From contig CAWBME010000010.1 of NCBI GenBank assembly GCA_963789825.1, positions 136,746-200,745 of the forward strand: a stretch of DNA of 64,000 nt, written 5' to 3'. This stretch comes from PFL42 sp963789825. Its GTDB lineage: Bacteria > Chloroflexota > Anaerolineae > Anaerolineales > E44-bin32. The notes beneath the pieces were generated by a model that saw only the letters and a list, made by a program, of their open reading frames with translations, was not told where the DNA came from and did not search any database. This document shows positions 28,443 to 37,882 of the stretch, piece after piece. How positions within the stretch are numbered: the first letter of the stretch is position 1; every line of letters begins with the position of its first letter. The position numbers and the translations under genes were made by a program.

Positions 28443-29822
28443 ATGTCCAGGCCGGTAGTCGCCCTCGTCGGCCGACCCAACGTGGGCAAGTCGACGCTGT
28501 TCAACCGCCTGGCGGGCGAACGCCTGGCTGTCGTCGACGATCGGCCGGGGACCACCCGCGACCGGCTGGTCGCCGAAGCGAACTGGGGCGGTCGGACATT
28601 TGACATCGTCGATACCGGCGGCATCGATCCCTCGAGCCTGCAAAGCCAAGAGCCCCTCTCGCTCGATTCCGCCGACTACATCCCGCAGATCCGCGCCCAG
28701 GCCGAGTTGGCGGCGACCGAGGCGGACGCGGTGGTCTTCCTGGTCGACGCCGAAGCCGGGATCACCCCGGCCGATCACGAGGTCGCCGACATCCTGCGCC
28801 GCGCCCAGCGCACCCGGGGGGCAGGCGGACCGGCGCTGCTGCTGGCGGTGAACAAGGCCGACAACGCCGAGCGCCGGGCGCGCCTGCCCGAGTTCTATGA
28901 GCTGGGCATGGGCGACCCGCTCCCCGTCTCGGCGCTCCACGGCAGCGGCACCGGGGACCTACTCGACCGCCTGCTCGAGCTGCTGCCTCCCCCCGGAGAA
29001 GAGCAGGAGCCGGAGCAGCCCTCCCTGCACCTGGCGATCGTCGGACGGCCCAACGTCGGAAAATCGAGCCTGCTCAACCGGCTGCTCGGCGAGGAGCGCG
29101 TGCTGGTCTCGCCGATCCCGGGTACAACGCGCGACGCCGTGGACACCCAGCTGACCTATCACGGTCTGCCGGTGACTCTGATCGACACCGCCGGCATTCG
29201 CCGCCGCGGCCATATCGAAGTCGGCGTGGAGAAGTACTCGGTGCTGCGCGCCCTGCGCGCCGTCGAGCGCTCGGATGTCGCGCTGCTGGTGATCGACGGC
29301 ACCGAGGGCGTGCGCGCCCAGGACACGCATATCGCCGGCATCGCACTGGAGAAGCGCAAGAGCATCATCGTCCTGATCAACAAGTGGGACATCGTCCCCA
29401 AAGATGCCTACACCCAGCCGGCCTACGCCGAACACGTGCGCCAGCAGCTCAACTTCCTCGACTATGTCCCGGCGTTGTTTGTCTCGGCCAAGACCGGCCA
29501 GCGGGTCGATCAGATCCTGCCCCTGGCGCTGCGCGTCCAGGAGGAGCGGCTGCGCCGCATCCCGACGTCGGAGCTCAACCGGCTGGTGCAGCAGGCGCTG
29601 GACCGCCATGCCCCGCCCTCGAAGGCAGGCAAGCGGCTGAAGATCCTGTACGCGGCGCAGGTGCGCACCGACCCGCCCACCTTCCTGTTCCATGTCAACG
29701 ACCCCAAGCTGGCCCACTTCACCTACGTCCGCTTCCTCGAGAACCGTCTGCGCGAAACCTACTCCTTCCTCGGGACACCTATCCAGCTGGTGTTCCGCAA
29801 ACGAGAATCTCGGCGGACCTGA
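28443..29822 (+). CDS. der: Ribosome-assembly GTPase Der (EngA)
   Basis: Essential GTPase for 50S subunit maturation with two tandem G domains. The first has GRPNVGKST (residues 10-18), a DTGG switch and NKAD. The second has GRPNVGKSS, DTAGI and NKWD. A C-terminal KH-like domain follows (LFVSAKTGQRVDQI, then LENRLRETYSFLGTPIQLVFRKRE). Length 459 aa is normal and the frame is intact. It starts 7 nt after the cdaR stop, so it may be co-transcribed. Confidence 0.97.
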   Translation: MSRPVVALVGRPNVGKSTLFNRLAGERLAVVDDRPGTTRDRLVAEANWGGRTFDIVDTGGIDPSSLQSQEPLSLDSADYIPQIRAQAELAATEADAVVFLVDAEAGITPADHEVADILRRAQRTRGAGGPALLLAVNKADNAERRARLPEFYELGMGDPLPVSALHGSGTGDLLDRLLELLPPPGEEQEPEQPSLHLAIVGRPNVGKSSLLNRLLGEERVLVSPIPGTTRDAVDTQLTYHGLPVTLIDTAGIRRRGHIEVGVEKYSVLRALRAVERSDVALLVIDGTEGVRAQDTHIAGIALEKRKSIIVLINKWDIVPKDAYTQPAYAEHVRQQLNFLDYVPALFVSAKTGQRVDQILPLALRVQEERLRRIPTSELNRLVQQALDRHAPPSKAGKRLKILYAAQVRTDPPTFLFHVNDPKLAHFTYVRFLENRLRETYSFLGTPIQLVFRKRESRRT

Positions 29823-29911
29823 GTCGGGCGCGACGGCCAGCCGAGGCGCAAGCCTGGGCAGAGCGCTCCAAGCTCGCCGTGCCCCGTACGAGCGGTGTAG
29901 GCCGATGGGTC

Positions 29912-29941
29912 TTGTCAGTCCCGTCTCTGGAGTCGTATAAT
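29912..29941 (+). promoter_or_regulatory. Promoter of lepB (-35 and -10)
   Basis: TTGTCA (29912-29917) and a perfect TATAAT (29936-29941) are separated by 18 nt, the best sigma-70-type pair in the window. The -10 ends 11 nt before the lepB ATG, so the leader would be only a few nucleotides long. Confidence 0.65.
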
Positions 29942-29952
29942 CGCACCTCGCG

Positions 29953-30547
29953 ATGGACTCAACCCGTTTGGAACGACCAACCGCTGCACAACCCGCACAG
30001 CCCGCCAAGGGAGGCTGGGCGCGCACGCTCGCCGAGATCGTTCAAACCGTGCTGCTGGCCGGCGTCCTGTTCCTTGGCGTCAACTTCGTCACCGCCCGCA
30101 TCCGAGTCGAAGGCAGCAGCATGGAGCCCAGCCTGCACGATGGTGAGTTCGTCGTCGTCAACCGGCTGGCTTACCGCTGGTCGCCGCCCGAGCGGGGAGA
30201 CATCGTCGTCTTCCGCTTCCCGCTCAACCCGGATCGACGCTTCATCAAGCGCATTGTTGGGCTCCCGGGAGACCAGATTCTCGATCTCGGAAGGCCGCGT
30301 GCTGGTCAACGGGCTGGAGCTCCAAGAGCCCTACATCGCGGCTGCGCCGCGCTATGCCGGCGAGTGGTCCGTCGGGGCTGGAGAGGTGTTCGTGCTCGGC
30401 GACAATCGCAACAATTCCTCAAACTCACAGAACTGGGGGATGCTGCCGCTGGGCGAAATCATCGGAAGGGCAGTCCTGGTGTACTGGCCGGTCGCCGACG
30501 CCGGAGTGATCGAGCATCTGGCCCCGGTCACCGCCTCCGGAGCATGA
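29953..30547 (+). CDS. lepB: Signal peptidase I (frameshift)
   Basis: Membrane serine protease that removes signal peptides of secreted proteins. An N-terminal transmembrane helix (about 30-48) precedes the catalytic Ser box GSSMEPSL and the Lys box DRRFIKRIVGLPGD. The frame then breaks. The rest (ISEGRVLVNG ... VFVLGDNRNNSSNSQNWG) is in another frame. Deleting one C near 30282 restores GDQISISEGRV. All catalytic boxes are therefore present in about 198 aa, the usual size. The stop overlaps the deoC start (ATGA). Confidence 0.88.
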
Positions 30548-31374
30548 GTGAGCCTATGCAGGAGAGCTCTCCCTCCTCCCTGGCCGAACGACTGGCACCC
30601 CAGGTGCGGCTGGCGGTCGAGACGGTCGGGGGCCCGCTCGAGCGGCTGCTTCCTCAGGAGGCAGCCGGCCCACAGCCGGCCCGACCCGAGAGGCTGCCCG
30701 GCCTGATCGATCAGATCCTCCTCAAGCCGGAGGCCACCGCCGCCCAGGTCGAGCTCACCTGCCACCAGGCGATGGAGTACGGCTTCGCCGTTGTATGCGT
30801 GAATGCGGCCTACCTGGGTCTCACTTCCCGCCTGCTTGCCGGGTCCGGCGTGCGCCCAGGCGGCGTGGTTGCCTTCCCGCTCGGCGCCAGCCTGCCTGTG
30901 CTCGTGGCGGCCGAGGCGGAACAGCTGATCGCCTTGGGCGCCAGGGAACTCGACATGGTTGTGCAGGTAGGGGCTTTGGTCGAGGGCGACTATGCCCGAG
31001 CCGCGGCTGATGTGCGGGCAGTGGTCCAAGCGGCCCATCCCGCCGGCGTGCTGGTCAAGCTTATCCTGGAGACGGCGCTGCTCACCCAAGAGCAGAAGGT
31101 CGCCGGTTGCCTGCTGGCGGAGCTGTGCGGCGCCGACTTCGTCAAGACCTCGACGGGCTTCGGCCCAGGCGGGGCGACGCTCGAGGACGTCCGCCTGATG
31201 CGCGCCGTCGCCGGACCAAAGGTGGGCGTCAAGGCCGCCGGCGGGATCCGCACGCTGGAAGCGGCGCTGCGCATGGTCGAGGCTGGAGCCAGCCGGCTGG
31301 GCACCAGCAGTGGGGTAACCATCGTCGAGCAGATCCGCAGCCGAATTCCGGCTGCCGCAGGCGCAGAGGCCTGA
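30544..31374 (+). CDS. deoC: Deoxyribose-phosphate aldolase
   Basis: Class I aldolase cleaving 2-deoxyribose-5-phosphate to glyceraldehyde-3-phosphate and acetaldehyde in deoxynucleoside catabolism. An N-terminal extension of about 50 residues precedes the TIM barrel. Catalytic residues are visible in ELDMVVQVG, VLVKLILET, DFVKTSTGFGPGGAT (Schiff-base Lys) and VGVKAAGGIRT (second Lys). It overlaps lepB by 4 nt (ATGA), which points to translational coupling, although the functions are unrelated. Confidence 0.95.
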   Translation: MSEPMQESSPSSLAERLAPQVRLAVETVGGPLERLLPQEAAGPQPARPERLPGLIDQILLKPEATAAQVELTCHQAMEYGFAVVCVNAAYLGLTSRLLAGSGVRPGGVVAFPLGASLPVLVAAEAEQLIALGARELDMVVQVGALVEGDYARAAADVRAVVQAAHPAGVLVKLILETALLTQEQKVAGCLLAELCGADFVKTSTGFGPGGATLEDVRLMRAVAGPKVGVKAAGGIRTLEAALRMVEAGASRLGTSSGVTIVEQIRSRIPAAAGAEA

Positions 31375-31376
31375 GC

Positions 31377-31667
31377 ATGGCAGATCGCAACCTCACCTAC
31401 CCATGTCCGGAGTGTCAGGTCGGCAACCTGCGAGCCCAACGCGTCTCGTACTTCACCATGGAGGGCAAGAGCCTGGTGAGCGTGCCTGATTTCCCGGCCT
31501 GGGTGTGCGACGTGTGTGGCCGGCGCGAGTACGATTCCAGCGCCCTGGCGGAGCTGCGGGCGATGCTCGACACCACCCGCCATGGCACCCGGCATTCGCG
31601 CCGGCGGCCGCAGCCACCGGCGACCAGCGCCCCGCCGCCCCCAGCCGATCCCCGGCGCCGCTCGTGA
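31377..31667 (+). CDS. YgiT-type zinc-finger protein
   Basis: A 96-aa protein with the YgiT-type zinc ribbon (CPECQVG ... CDVCGRREYD) also seen in the N-terminus of MqsA-like antitoxins, followed by a Pro/Arg-rich tail. It has no HTH domain and no toxin partner beside it, so an antitoxin role is doubtful. ATG 31377 follows the deoC stop by 2 nt, so it is part of the same operon. Confidence 0.8.
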   Translation: MADRNLTYPCPECQVGNLRAQRVSYFTMEGKSLVSVPDFPAWVCDVCGRREYDSSALAELRAMLDTTRHGTRHSRRRPQPPATSAPPPPADPRRRS

Positions 31668-31681
31668 GAGCCTGAATCGTC

Positions 31682-33322
31682 ATGACGGAATCTGCCCGCC
31701 GCGCCCCGCCCCGCGTCTTGGTGATTGCCGATGTCGACGACACCGCCAGCGGCCTGATCAGCCGGGTGCTTACCCCCGCCGGCATCCACGCCTGGGCGGA
31801 AGGCGCCGAAGCACCTCCGCACGATCTGTTGGTGTTGGACATCGCCCAGCTGCGGGGCAACCCGTTGGCCAAGCTGGCGGCACGGCGCGAGAACGGTGAC
31901 GAGGCGCCGGCCATTGTTCTGGCGGCGCACTTCCCTGCCAACCGGCTGCGCGACCTGTTCCGCCTTGGCGTGGCCGACATCCTCAACAAGCCCTTCAAGC
32001 CGGAGGACCTTGCCAAGGCGATCTTCGACTTGGCGGAAGTGCGCGCCGCCGAGACCAACACCCAAGGTCTGGCCAATCGCGTCGAAGCGATGCGCGAGCA
32101 GCTGCGTCACCGCACCGAGGAGGTCCACCAGCTGAGCGAGATCGGCCGCACCGTCGCTGGCCTGGAGGACCTCGACCTGATCCTGACCCGCGTGGTCGAA
32201 GCCGCCACCTTCGTAACGGATGCCGAAGAGGCCAACATCTACCTGGCCGAGCCCGGAACGAGCGAGCTGGTGCTCCGGGCGAGCAAGCAAGCCAACGAGC
32301 GCCAGGCTACGCTGCAAAGCGTGCGGGTGAGCGACACGCTCGTCGGCGAGGTATACACGAGCGGCCAGGGAATGTTGCGCCAGCCCTCGCTGGACGCCGG
32401 GCCGGTCAAGGTCCAGACCGGCTTCCTGGTGCAGTCGCTGGTTGAGGTACCCCTTCGAGTGGGAGCGAAGGTGGTCGGCGTGATGGGCGTGTACAACCGG
32501 CTCTCCGCCCGGCGCTTCACAGAACACCACCAGACCGTTCTGCAGGCGCTGGCCGACTGGACCGGCGTTGCGTTGGAGCATGCCTCCCTCACCCTCAAGG
32601 CAAGGACACCCGTCCCCGCCCCGGCGCCCAGCGAGACGGGCACGGTGGGCATGGCCCCGGCCGCGCTGATCGAGGGTTTGAAGCGCACCCAGAACCAGCT
32701 CGAGGGGGTGATGGCCGCCGACCGGTTCACCCCGGAGCAGAAGGCGCACCTCGAACTGGTCCGCCTCGAACTCCTGCGAATGAGCAGCATGCGTCTGGCG
32801 GTGATGAACGGTGAGGAAGCGGCCGACATGCTCGCCCTGCCCGATCTCGTGCGTCAGATCTCGGCCGAGGCCGAGAAGATCGCCGCTCGGCAGGGGATCA
32901 CGCTGGAGGTGCTGCCGGACCCCGGCATGCCGCTACTGCGCACCGATGAGAGCCGCATCCGCAAGGTGCTCGAAGCGCTGGTCGCCTCCTCGCTGCGCCG
33001 CTCCACCACCGGCTCGATTATCCTGGAGACCAACCACTTCAACGTCGAGCGCGGCCGGAGCGACGGGCTGTCGCTACCCTTTGGAGTCCGGTTGTCCGAC
33101 GGGTTGTGGGCGGCGGTGTCCGTCGGAGATAGCGGCACACCGCTGACCGGCGACATCGTCGAGGCGCTCACCAGCTCGCAGAACGACCCGGCGGCCGGGC
33201 CGCTGGGTCGCGGGCTCTCGATGGGCGAGATCCGAATGATCGTTGAAAGCCTCGGCGGGAGGCTCTGGTTCGAGCAGTCCTCGGGCGGCGTGCGTATCAC
33301 CTTCTGCGTTCCGGTGGTATAG
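31682..33322 (+). CDS. REC-GAF-ATPase regulatory protein, degenerate kinase
   Basis: Domain order: a receiver-like domain (about 10-120; ADVDD acidic pocket, LLVLDIA phospho-acceptor Asp, NKPFKP Lys), a short coiled coil, a GAF domain (about 150-300) and an HATPase_c-like domain (about 380-546). The dimerisation segment has no canonical H-box. The ATPase N-box lacks its Asn (DESRIRKVLEALVASSLRRS), the G1 box is altered (VGDSGTPL) and the G2 box is partly kept (GRGLSMGEI). It is probably a non-phosphorylating signalling protein or pseudokinase. Starts 14 nt after the zinc-finger gene. Confidence 0.75.
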   Translation: MTESARRAPPRVLVIADVDDTASGLISRVLTPAGIHAWAEGAEAPPHDLLVLDIAQLRGNPLAKLAARRENGDEAPAIVLAAHFPANRLRDLFRLGVADILNKPFKPEDLAKAIFDLAEVRAAETNTQGLANRVEAMREQLRHRTEEVHQLSEIGRTVAGLEDLDLILTRVVEAATFVTDAEEANIYLAEPGTSELVLRASKQANERQATLQSVRVSDTLVGEVYTSGQGMLRQPSLDAGPVKVQTGFLVQSLVEVPLRVGAKVVGVMGVYNRLSARRFTEHHQTVLQALADWTGVALEHASLTLKARTPVPAPAPSETGTVGMAPAALIEGLKRTQNQLEGVMAADRFTPEQKAHLELVRLELLRMSSMRLAVMNGEEAADMLALPDLVRQISAEAEKIAARQGITLEVLPDPGMPLLRTDESRIRKVLEALVASSLRRSTTGSIILETNHFNVERGRSDGLSLPFGVRLSDGLWAAVSVGDSGTPLTGDIVEALTSSQNDPAAGPLGRGLSMGEIRMIVESLGGRLWFEQSSGGVRITFCVPVV

Positions 33323-33323
33323 T
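33315..33323 (+). promoter_or_regulatory. Extended -10 overlapping a stop codon
   Basis: TGG-TATAGT overlaps the end of the preceding gene. The next ATG (33341) lies 17 nt downstream, giving a very short leader. Confidence 0.4.
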
Positions 33324-33340
33324 CCTGCCCGGCAGGCGAC

Positions 33341-33892
33341 ATGCCCGGCAAACCCGTCTCGGTCGAGATCTACACCGGAAGCCACCGCATCCTGGGCCGC
33401 CTGAATCCGGGCACCAGCGGGCTGTACTCCTTCCTGAACATCCCCACGACTTCATCGCTGGAAATCGAGGGCGCGCACCTCAGCCGGCTGCATGCCCCTG
33501 GCCGCCTGGTGGCGCGCTACCCAACTCTCTGGCTGGCCAAAGGACAGATTGTGTGCGTCTTGCTCAGCAGCCGGGCTGAAATGGGCCCGACTGCCACCGT
33601 GCGCCGCGGCTACACTACCCCGCTGGTGCAGTGGATCCACGTGCTACTGGGGGGCTACGAGTTGCGGGGGGCGATCGAGAGCTCTGGCCGGTTCAACTTC
33701 AGCGGCCTGAGGTTCGAGGGTCACCAAATCTTCATCCCCTTCTACTTCAGCCAGATGCAGGCCATCCTGTTCCCCAGCGTAACCGCCGAGTCGCCGGCCA
33801 TGCTGTTCAACCGCGAGATGGTCGACGCCGTCGGCATGCTGCCCAAGGAAGAGATCCCCTCGGAATTCCGCACCCCCACGCAGCCGGTGTAG
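33341..33892 (+). CDS. Hypothetical protein, possible internal duplication
   Basis: I do not recognise the family. The 183 aa have no signal peptide or membrane helix. Two similar halves can be seen: residues 5-75 (GSHRILGRL ... LEIEGAHLSRL) and 95-170 (GYELRGAIES ... LRFEGHQIFIPFYFSQ), both with the pattern of a short beta-rich module. It follows the REC-GAF protein by 18 nt with its own likely promoter, and may be a partner of that protein. Start ATG 33341 has GGCAGG upstream. Confidence 0.6.
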   Translation: MPGKPVSVEIYTGSHRILGRLNPGTSGLYSFLNIPTTSSLEIEGAHLSRLHAPGRLVARYPTLWLAKGQIVCVLLSSRAEMGPTATVRRGYTTPLVQWIHVLLGGYELRGAIESSGRFNFSGLRFEGHQIFIPFYFSQMQAILFPSVTAESPAMLFNREMVDAVGMLPKEEIPSEFRTPTQPV

Positions 33893-34617
33893 CTGTCTCC
33901 GGGGGGCGCCCGGCGCGCCACTCCATCTTCGATTCCGGCCGGTGCCTGCTGCGCGCGCCGTACCTCCAGGGCGACCCGCGGGGCGGTGGCCGTGGCCTGC
34001 ACCCCCGCCAGGCCTGGAGCTTCTCCCAGCTCCCCAGTGCAGCGGTTGCACTTGCTCTGTCCGCATGACCGCCCGCAGCGGGATCGCTGAAGGAATTGCA
34101 ATCCTCACCGCGATGATCCCGCGGCGCGGATCGGATGGAGCTCCCCTCAGCCCGCCCTTCACCCTCAAAGCGGCGGTTGCTCTTGCACCTTATTCCCCGG
34201 CACGAACCGCCGCCCGCTTGCACGCGGCCGCTTGCCGCGCGACTTCCCAGGCGAGGCTGGCTTCACCTCGCGGAGCATCCTCCGGGGCGAGGGGGCGGGG
34301 ACATCCCCAGTCCCGCTCCCCTTCCCCTCAAGCGCGGCGGACTCGTCGGACTCGCACGCCGCACGAGAGCAGGATCGTAGCCGCAGCCAGGTCCAGTAGC
34401 GCCATGACTTCCATTGGGCCGCGAGGTGGGCGCGCGGCGGGTCGCAGTATCGGAGGACTCCATCACCCGCCGCTTGCAGGGAGTTCGGGGAGGCACCCCC
34501 CGGACCCGCTCCCCGCTGGGGGAGCGGGCTGGGGTGAGGGGGTCAGGCCCCGCTCGCTTGTCACCTGGCAGGGGCCGACCTCGAGCCGTCTCACCGGCAC
34601 TGAGCCCGACCAAACCG
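33893..34617. other. Long intergenic region with palindromic GC-rich segments
   Basis: About 725 bp without a convincing gene. It contains a perfect 10-bp hairpin (CCCGCTCCCC 34505-34514 with GGGGAGCGGG 34519-34528) followed by GGTGAGGGGGTCAGG (34532-34546). The latter is the reverse complement of a motif in the dispersed repeats at 39.6 and 51.7 kb, so this may be a relic of a related element. Confidence 0.45.
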
Positions 34618-34647
34618 TTGCCCGCACAACGCGTTTGTCCCTATAAT
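34618..34647 (+). promoter_or_regulatory. Promoter candidate of comEC
   Basis: TTGCCC (34618-34623) and TATAAT (34642-34647) are spaced by 18 nt, 31 nt before the comEC ATG. Confidence 0.5.
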
Positions 34648-34678
34648 AAATCGATCCGATTCGATGCGCTGAGGGGGG

Positions 34679-37021
34679 ATGTACACGCTCATCGGGTTAT
34701 CCTCCGCTTGGCTGGCAGGCATCGCCTGCGCCTCCCACCTGCAGCTGACCCTGATTCAATGGCTGCTCGTCGCCGCTGGCTGCGCGGGCTGCGCACTCGC
34801 CTGCCTGCGCCATCCACCGCTGCGGCTGACCTTCTGCGCCGGCGCCATGTTCTGCCTGGGCGGCATGCGCATGAGCGCCGCGCAGCCCCGCCTCGCGCCC
34901 GACGTGCTCGCCTTCTATGCCGGCATCCAACAGCCGCTGGTGCTCACCGGCGTCGTGTCCGCCTTCCCCGAGGAAGCCGCCACATGGACGACGCTTCGGG
35001 TCCGGGTGGAAAGCCTGCAGCTGGAAGGCGACCTCTCTCCCCGGCCAGTGCGCGGACTGGCCGTGATCACCGCCGACCGTTCGATCCGCTGGTCGTACGG
35101 CGATCGGGTGCAGGCACACGGGCAGGTTGACCGGCCCGAGCCCTCTGGCGAGAACCGCTACGCCGCCTACCTGGCCCGTCAAGGAGTGCAGGGATGGATG
35201 CCGCAGGCGAGCACGATCCGCCTGGCGACCCGCCAAGGCGTGCTTCCACTGCACTGGCTCGATGATCTGCGCCAAACCGGGCTGCGAACGATCCACCAGC
35301 TGTTCCCCCAGCCGGAGGCCGGCCTGCTCGCTGGCATCTTGCTCGGCGTGGAGAGTGGGATTTCCGACCAGGTCATGAACGCCTTCACCCGAACCAACAC
35401 CAGCCACATCATCGCCATTTCCGGATTCAACATCGCCATCCTCAGTGCCATCTTCATCCAGGGCTTCGGCCGACTGCTCGGTGCCCGGCGCGGCGCCTGG
35501 GCTGCCGCGTTCGCCATCGCCGGTTACACCGTGCTGGTCGGGGCATCGGCCTCGGTCGTGCGCGCCGCCTGGATGGCCGGCCTGGCGCTGCTTGCCCGCT
35601 GGCTGGGAAGGACCACCGAGGCCTTGCTCAGCCTGATGGCCTCCGCCCTGCTGATGACCTTGATCCATCCGGCGACACTCTTCGATGTCGGCTTTCAGCT
35701 CTCGTTCGCCGCCACCCTCGGCCTGATCCTGTACGGCGCCCCCCTCCAGGCACGGGCAGATGGTTGGCTTGGGGCGCGGCTGCAGCGCGGCTGGGCGGAG
35801 CACGTGGCCTCCCCGCTGGCTGCGATGCTGCTTCTCACCCTGGCGGCACAAATCACGACACTGCCGTTGACCCTGTACTACTTCCAGCGGTTGTCGCTGG
35901 TCTCACTGATCGCCAACGCCGTCATCCTGCCCCTGCAGCCCGCCCTGATGATCCTGAGCGGGTGCGCCATGCTGACGGGCATGCTATGGCTGCCGGCAGG
36001 GCAGCCTGTGGCCTGGGTCGCCTGGCCGTTCCCGGCGCTCACCATCCGGGCGGTCGAGTTCTTCGCCACCTGGCCGGGCGCCTCGATCGCCTTGGGCCCG
36101 ACTTCCCCTTGGGCGGTCTTCCTCTTCTACGCCTTGCTGCTTGGGGGCACGGCACTGGCCCGCCACGGTTGGGCACGGCGCGCGGCCGAAGTCACCTCAT
36201 CGCTGGCGCGGGCTGCAGGCCCGGCGGCGATCGCCATCTGCGCCATCCTGGTGTGGAAGGCGGGCGTCGACCGTCCCGATGGGCGGTTGTCGCTGACGGT
36301 GCTGGAGAGCGAAGGCGGTCAGGGAGTGCTGATCACCTCCCCCACCGGCCGATCGCTGCTGGTCGGGGGAGGCACCGATGCGACCGCGCTGCGCGAGGCG
36401 GTCAGCCGCAGGCTGCCGTTGCTGCAGCGCAGCCTGGATTGGCTGATCATCGGGTCGTCGAATTCGGACTCGCTGGCGGGCTTGCGCGGGATCTCCGAGC
36501 ATCTGCGCCTCGAAGCAGCGCTGGTCTGCGGGGAAAGAAGGCCGCAGGCGCTCATCACCCTGCAGGCTGAGCTGGCGGCAGCCGGGACCAGGATCGAAGC
36601 CGCCGCCGCCGGACAGCGCTTCGACCTCGGAGGAGGGGCTTCCCTCGAGGTGCTGGAGGTCAGCCAGCATGGCTGCCTGCTCCTCGCTCGTCACGGCCGG
36701 GCGAGTTACCTGCTTGCGCCGGGCGCAGACCCAGACGCCATCCAGGCGTTGTTGAAGCGATCGCCTCGCTTGCCGGTGACAGCCTACGTCGCCGCCGGCA
36801 GCGGCCACCCGGCGGTCAATGCACCGGAATGGCTCGAGGCGCTTTCCCCGCGCATCGTGATCTTGAGCGGTGATCCCGTCGTGGCCGCCGGCAATTCAGC
36901 GCTGCCACAGTACGAAGCAGCGCATGCAGCCCGTCTGCTGGATACACTGACCTATGGTTGGATCCAGTTGGTGACCGACGGGGAGAGACTGTGGATCTTG
37001 ACCGGGCGCAGCGTCCCCTGA
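34679..37021 (+). CDS. comEC: ComEC/Rec2 DNA-uptake channel, degenerate MBL domain
   Basis: The 780-aa competence channel for single-stranded DNA entry. The N-terminal DUF4131/OB-like part (about 25-170) is followed by the Competence domain with many helices; TSHIIAISGFNIAIL and the downstream SASVVRAAWMAG are typical. The C-terminal beta-lactamase-like domain (about 535-780) is recognisable from LTVLESEGGQGVLITSPTG, but the HxHxDH metal site is replaced by GSSNSDSLAGL. The nuclease activity proposed for this domain is therefore probably lost. GAGGGGGG abuts the ATG. No other competence genes are nearby. Confidence 0.9.
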   Translation: MYTLIGLSSAWLAGIACASHLQLTLIQWLLVAAGCAGCALACLRHPPLRLTFCAGAMFCLGGMRMSAAQPRLAPDVLAFYAGIQQPLVLTGVVSAFPEEAATWTTLRVRVESLQLEGDLSPRPVRGLAVITADRSIRWSYGDRVQAHGQVDRPEPSGENRYAAYLARQGVQGWMPQASTIRLATRQGVLPLHWLDDLRQTGLRTIHQLFPQPEAGLLAGILLGVESGISDQVMNAFTRTNTSHIIAISGFNIAILSAIFIQGFGRLLGARRGAWAAAFAIAGYTVLVGASASVVRAAWMAGLALLARWLGRTTEALLSLMASALLMTLIHPATLFDVGFQLSFAATLGLILYGAPLQARADGWLGARLQRGWAEHVASPLAAMLLLTLAAQITTLPLTLYYFQRLSLVSLIANAVILPLQPALMILSGCAMLTGMLWLPAGQPVAWVAWPFPALTIRAVEFFATWPGASIALGPTSPWAVFLFYALLLGGTALARHGWARRAAEVTSSLARAAGPAAIAICAILVWKAGVDRPDGRLSLTVLESEGGQGVLITSPTGRSLLVGGGTDATALREAVSRRLPLLQRSLDWLIIGSSNSDSLAGLRGISEHLRLEAALVCGERRPQALITLQAELAAAGTRIEAAAAGQRFDLGGGASLEVLEVSQHGCLLLARHGRASYLLAPGADPDAIQALLKRSPRLPVTAYVAAGSGHPAVNAPEWLEALSPRIVILSGDPVVAAGNSALPQYEAAHAARLLDTLTYGWIQLVTDGERLWILTGRSVP

Positions 37022-37046
37022 CGGGGGCGCGCCAACCACGCCCGGG

Positions 37047-37817
37047 TCAATACAGCCTGGCTTCGCTTTCGATCTTGCGCAGCACGCCGAGCACCAGGCC
37101 AGAGACGATCAGCAGGATCGAAGCCAGCGCCAAGGCGATCCCGAGGTCCTGCTGGAACCCGATGAAGATCGCCAGCGGCATGGTCTGGGTGCGGCCGGGC
37201 AGGTTGCCGGCGAACAGGATCGTGGCGCCGAACTCGCCGAGCGCCCTCGCCCAGCAAAGCACCAACCCAGCGAACAGCGCCCGGCCGGTCAACGGGAACA
37301 TCACGTGCCGGAAGAGCTGCCACTGGCTGGCGCCTTCCGTGTAGGCCGCCTCCTCGAGTTGCGCATCGACGGCGTTGAAGCCGAGCCGAGCGGCACGGAT
37401 GAACAGCGGCGCCGCCACGAAGACCTGGGCCAGCACCACCGCAGCCGACGTGAAGGGCAGGCTGACCCCCAGCGGCGCCAGCGCCGCACCCAGCAGGCCG
37501 CGACGGCCGAAGGCTACCAGCAGGGCGATCCCGGCCACCGATGGGGGCAGCACGATCGGGAGGTCCACCAGCACCTCCAGCAGTGTCCGCCCGGCGAACC
37601 GGTTGCGGGCCAGCAGGTAGGCCAGCGGCATCCCGAGGATCAGGGCGATGAGGGTCGAGGCGCTCGATGTCCAGGCGCTCAGGCGCAGCGCTGCCTGAAC
37701 GGTTGGATCGGCCAGGAAACGCAGCGGCTCCGAGGTCAGGCCGCGCCAGAGCAGCATCAGCACCGGCACCGCCAACAGCACGACCATCAGGCCGCCCAGC
37801 AGGACGAACAAAGGCAC
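37047..37817 (-). CDS. modB: Molybdate ABC transporter permease
   Basis: Inner-membrane permease of the ModABC molybdate importer. About five to six transmembrane helices are present, with the permease signature EEAAYTEGASQWQLFRHVMFPLTG (EAA loop) and the following ARALGEFGATILFAGN, typical of ModB. Length is 256 aa from GTG 37817; the true start could be slightly upstream, as the frame stays open towards modA. It follows modA by about 65 nt. No modC ATPase gene is next to it, so the ATPase must come from elsewhere. Confidence 0.93.
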   Translation of the reverse strand: MPLFVLLGGLMVVLLAVPVLMLLWRGLTSEPLRFLADPTVQAALRLSAWTSSASTLIALILGMPLAYLLARNRFAGRTLLEVLVDLPIVLPPSVAGIALLVAFGRRGLLGAALAPLGVSLPFTSAAVVLAQVFVAAPLFIRAARLGFNAVDAQLEEAAYTEGASQWQLFRHVMFPLTGRALFAGLVLCWARALGEFGATILFAGNLPGRTQTMPLAIFIGFQQDLGIALALASILLIVSGLVLGVLRKIESEARLY

Positions 37818-37882
37818 CGGGCGGCCGCGCGCCGTGACCAGGGCGCGGTCGGGCGAAGCATCGGGGTTGATCCCGAGCCGGG

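Noticed and set aside
31377..31667. Toxin-antitoxin system at the YgiT-type zinc-finger gene
   Set aside because: There is no HTH domain and no adjacent MqsR-like toxin; the neighbours are deoC and a GAF protein.
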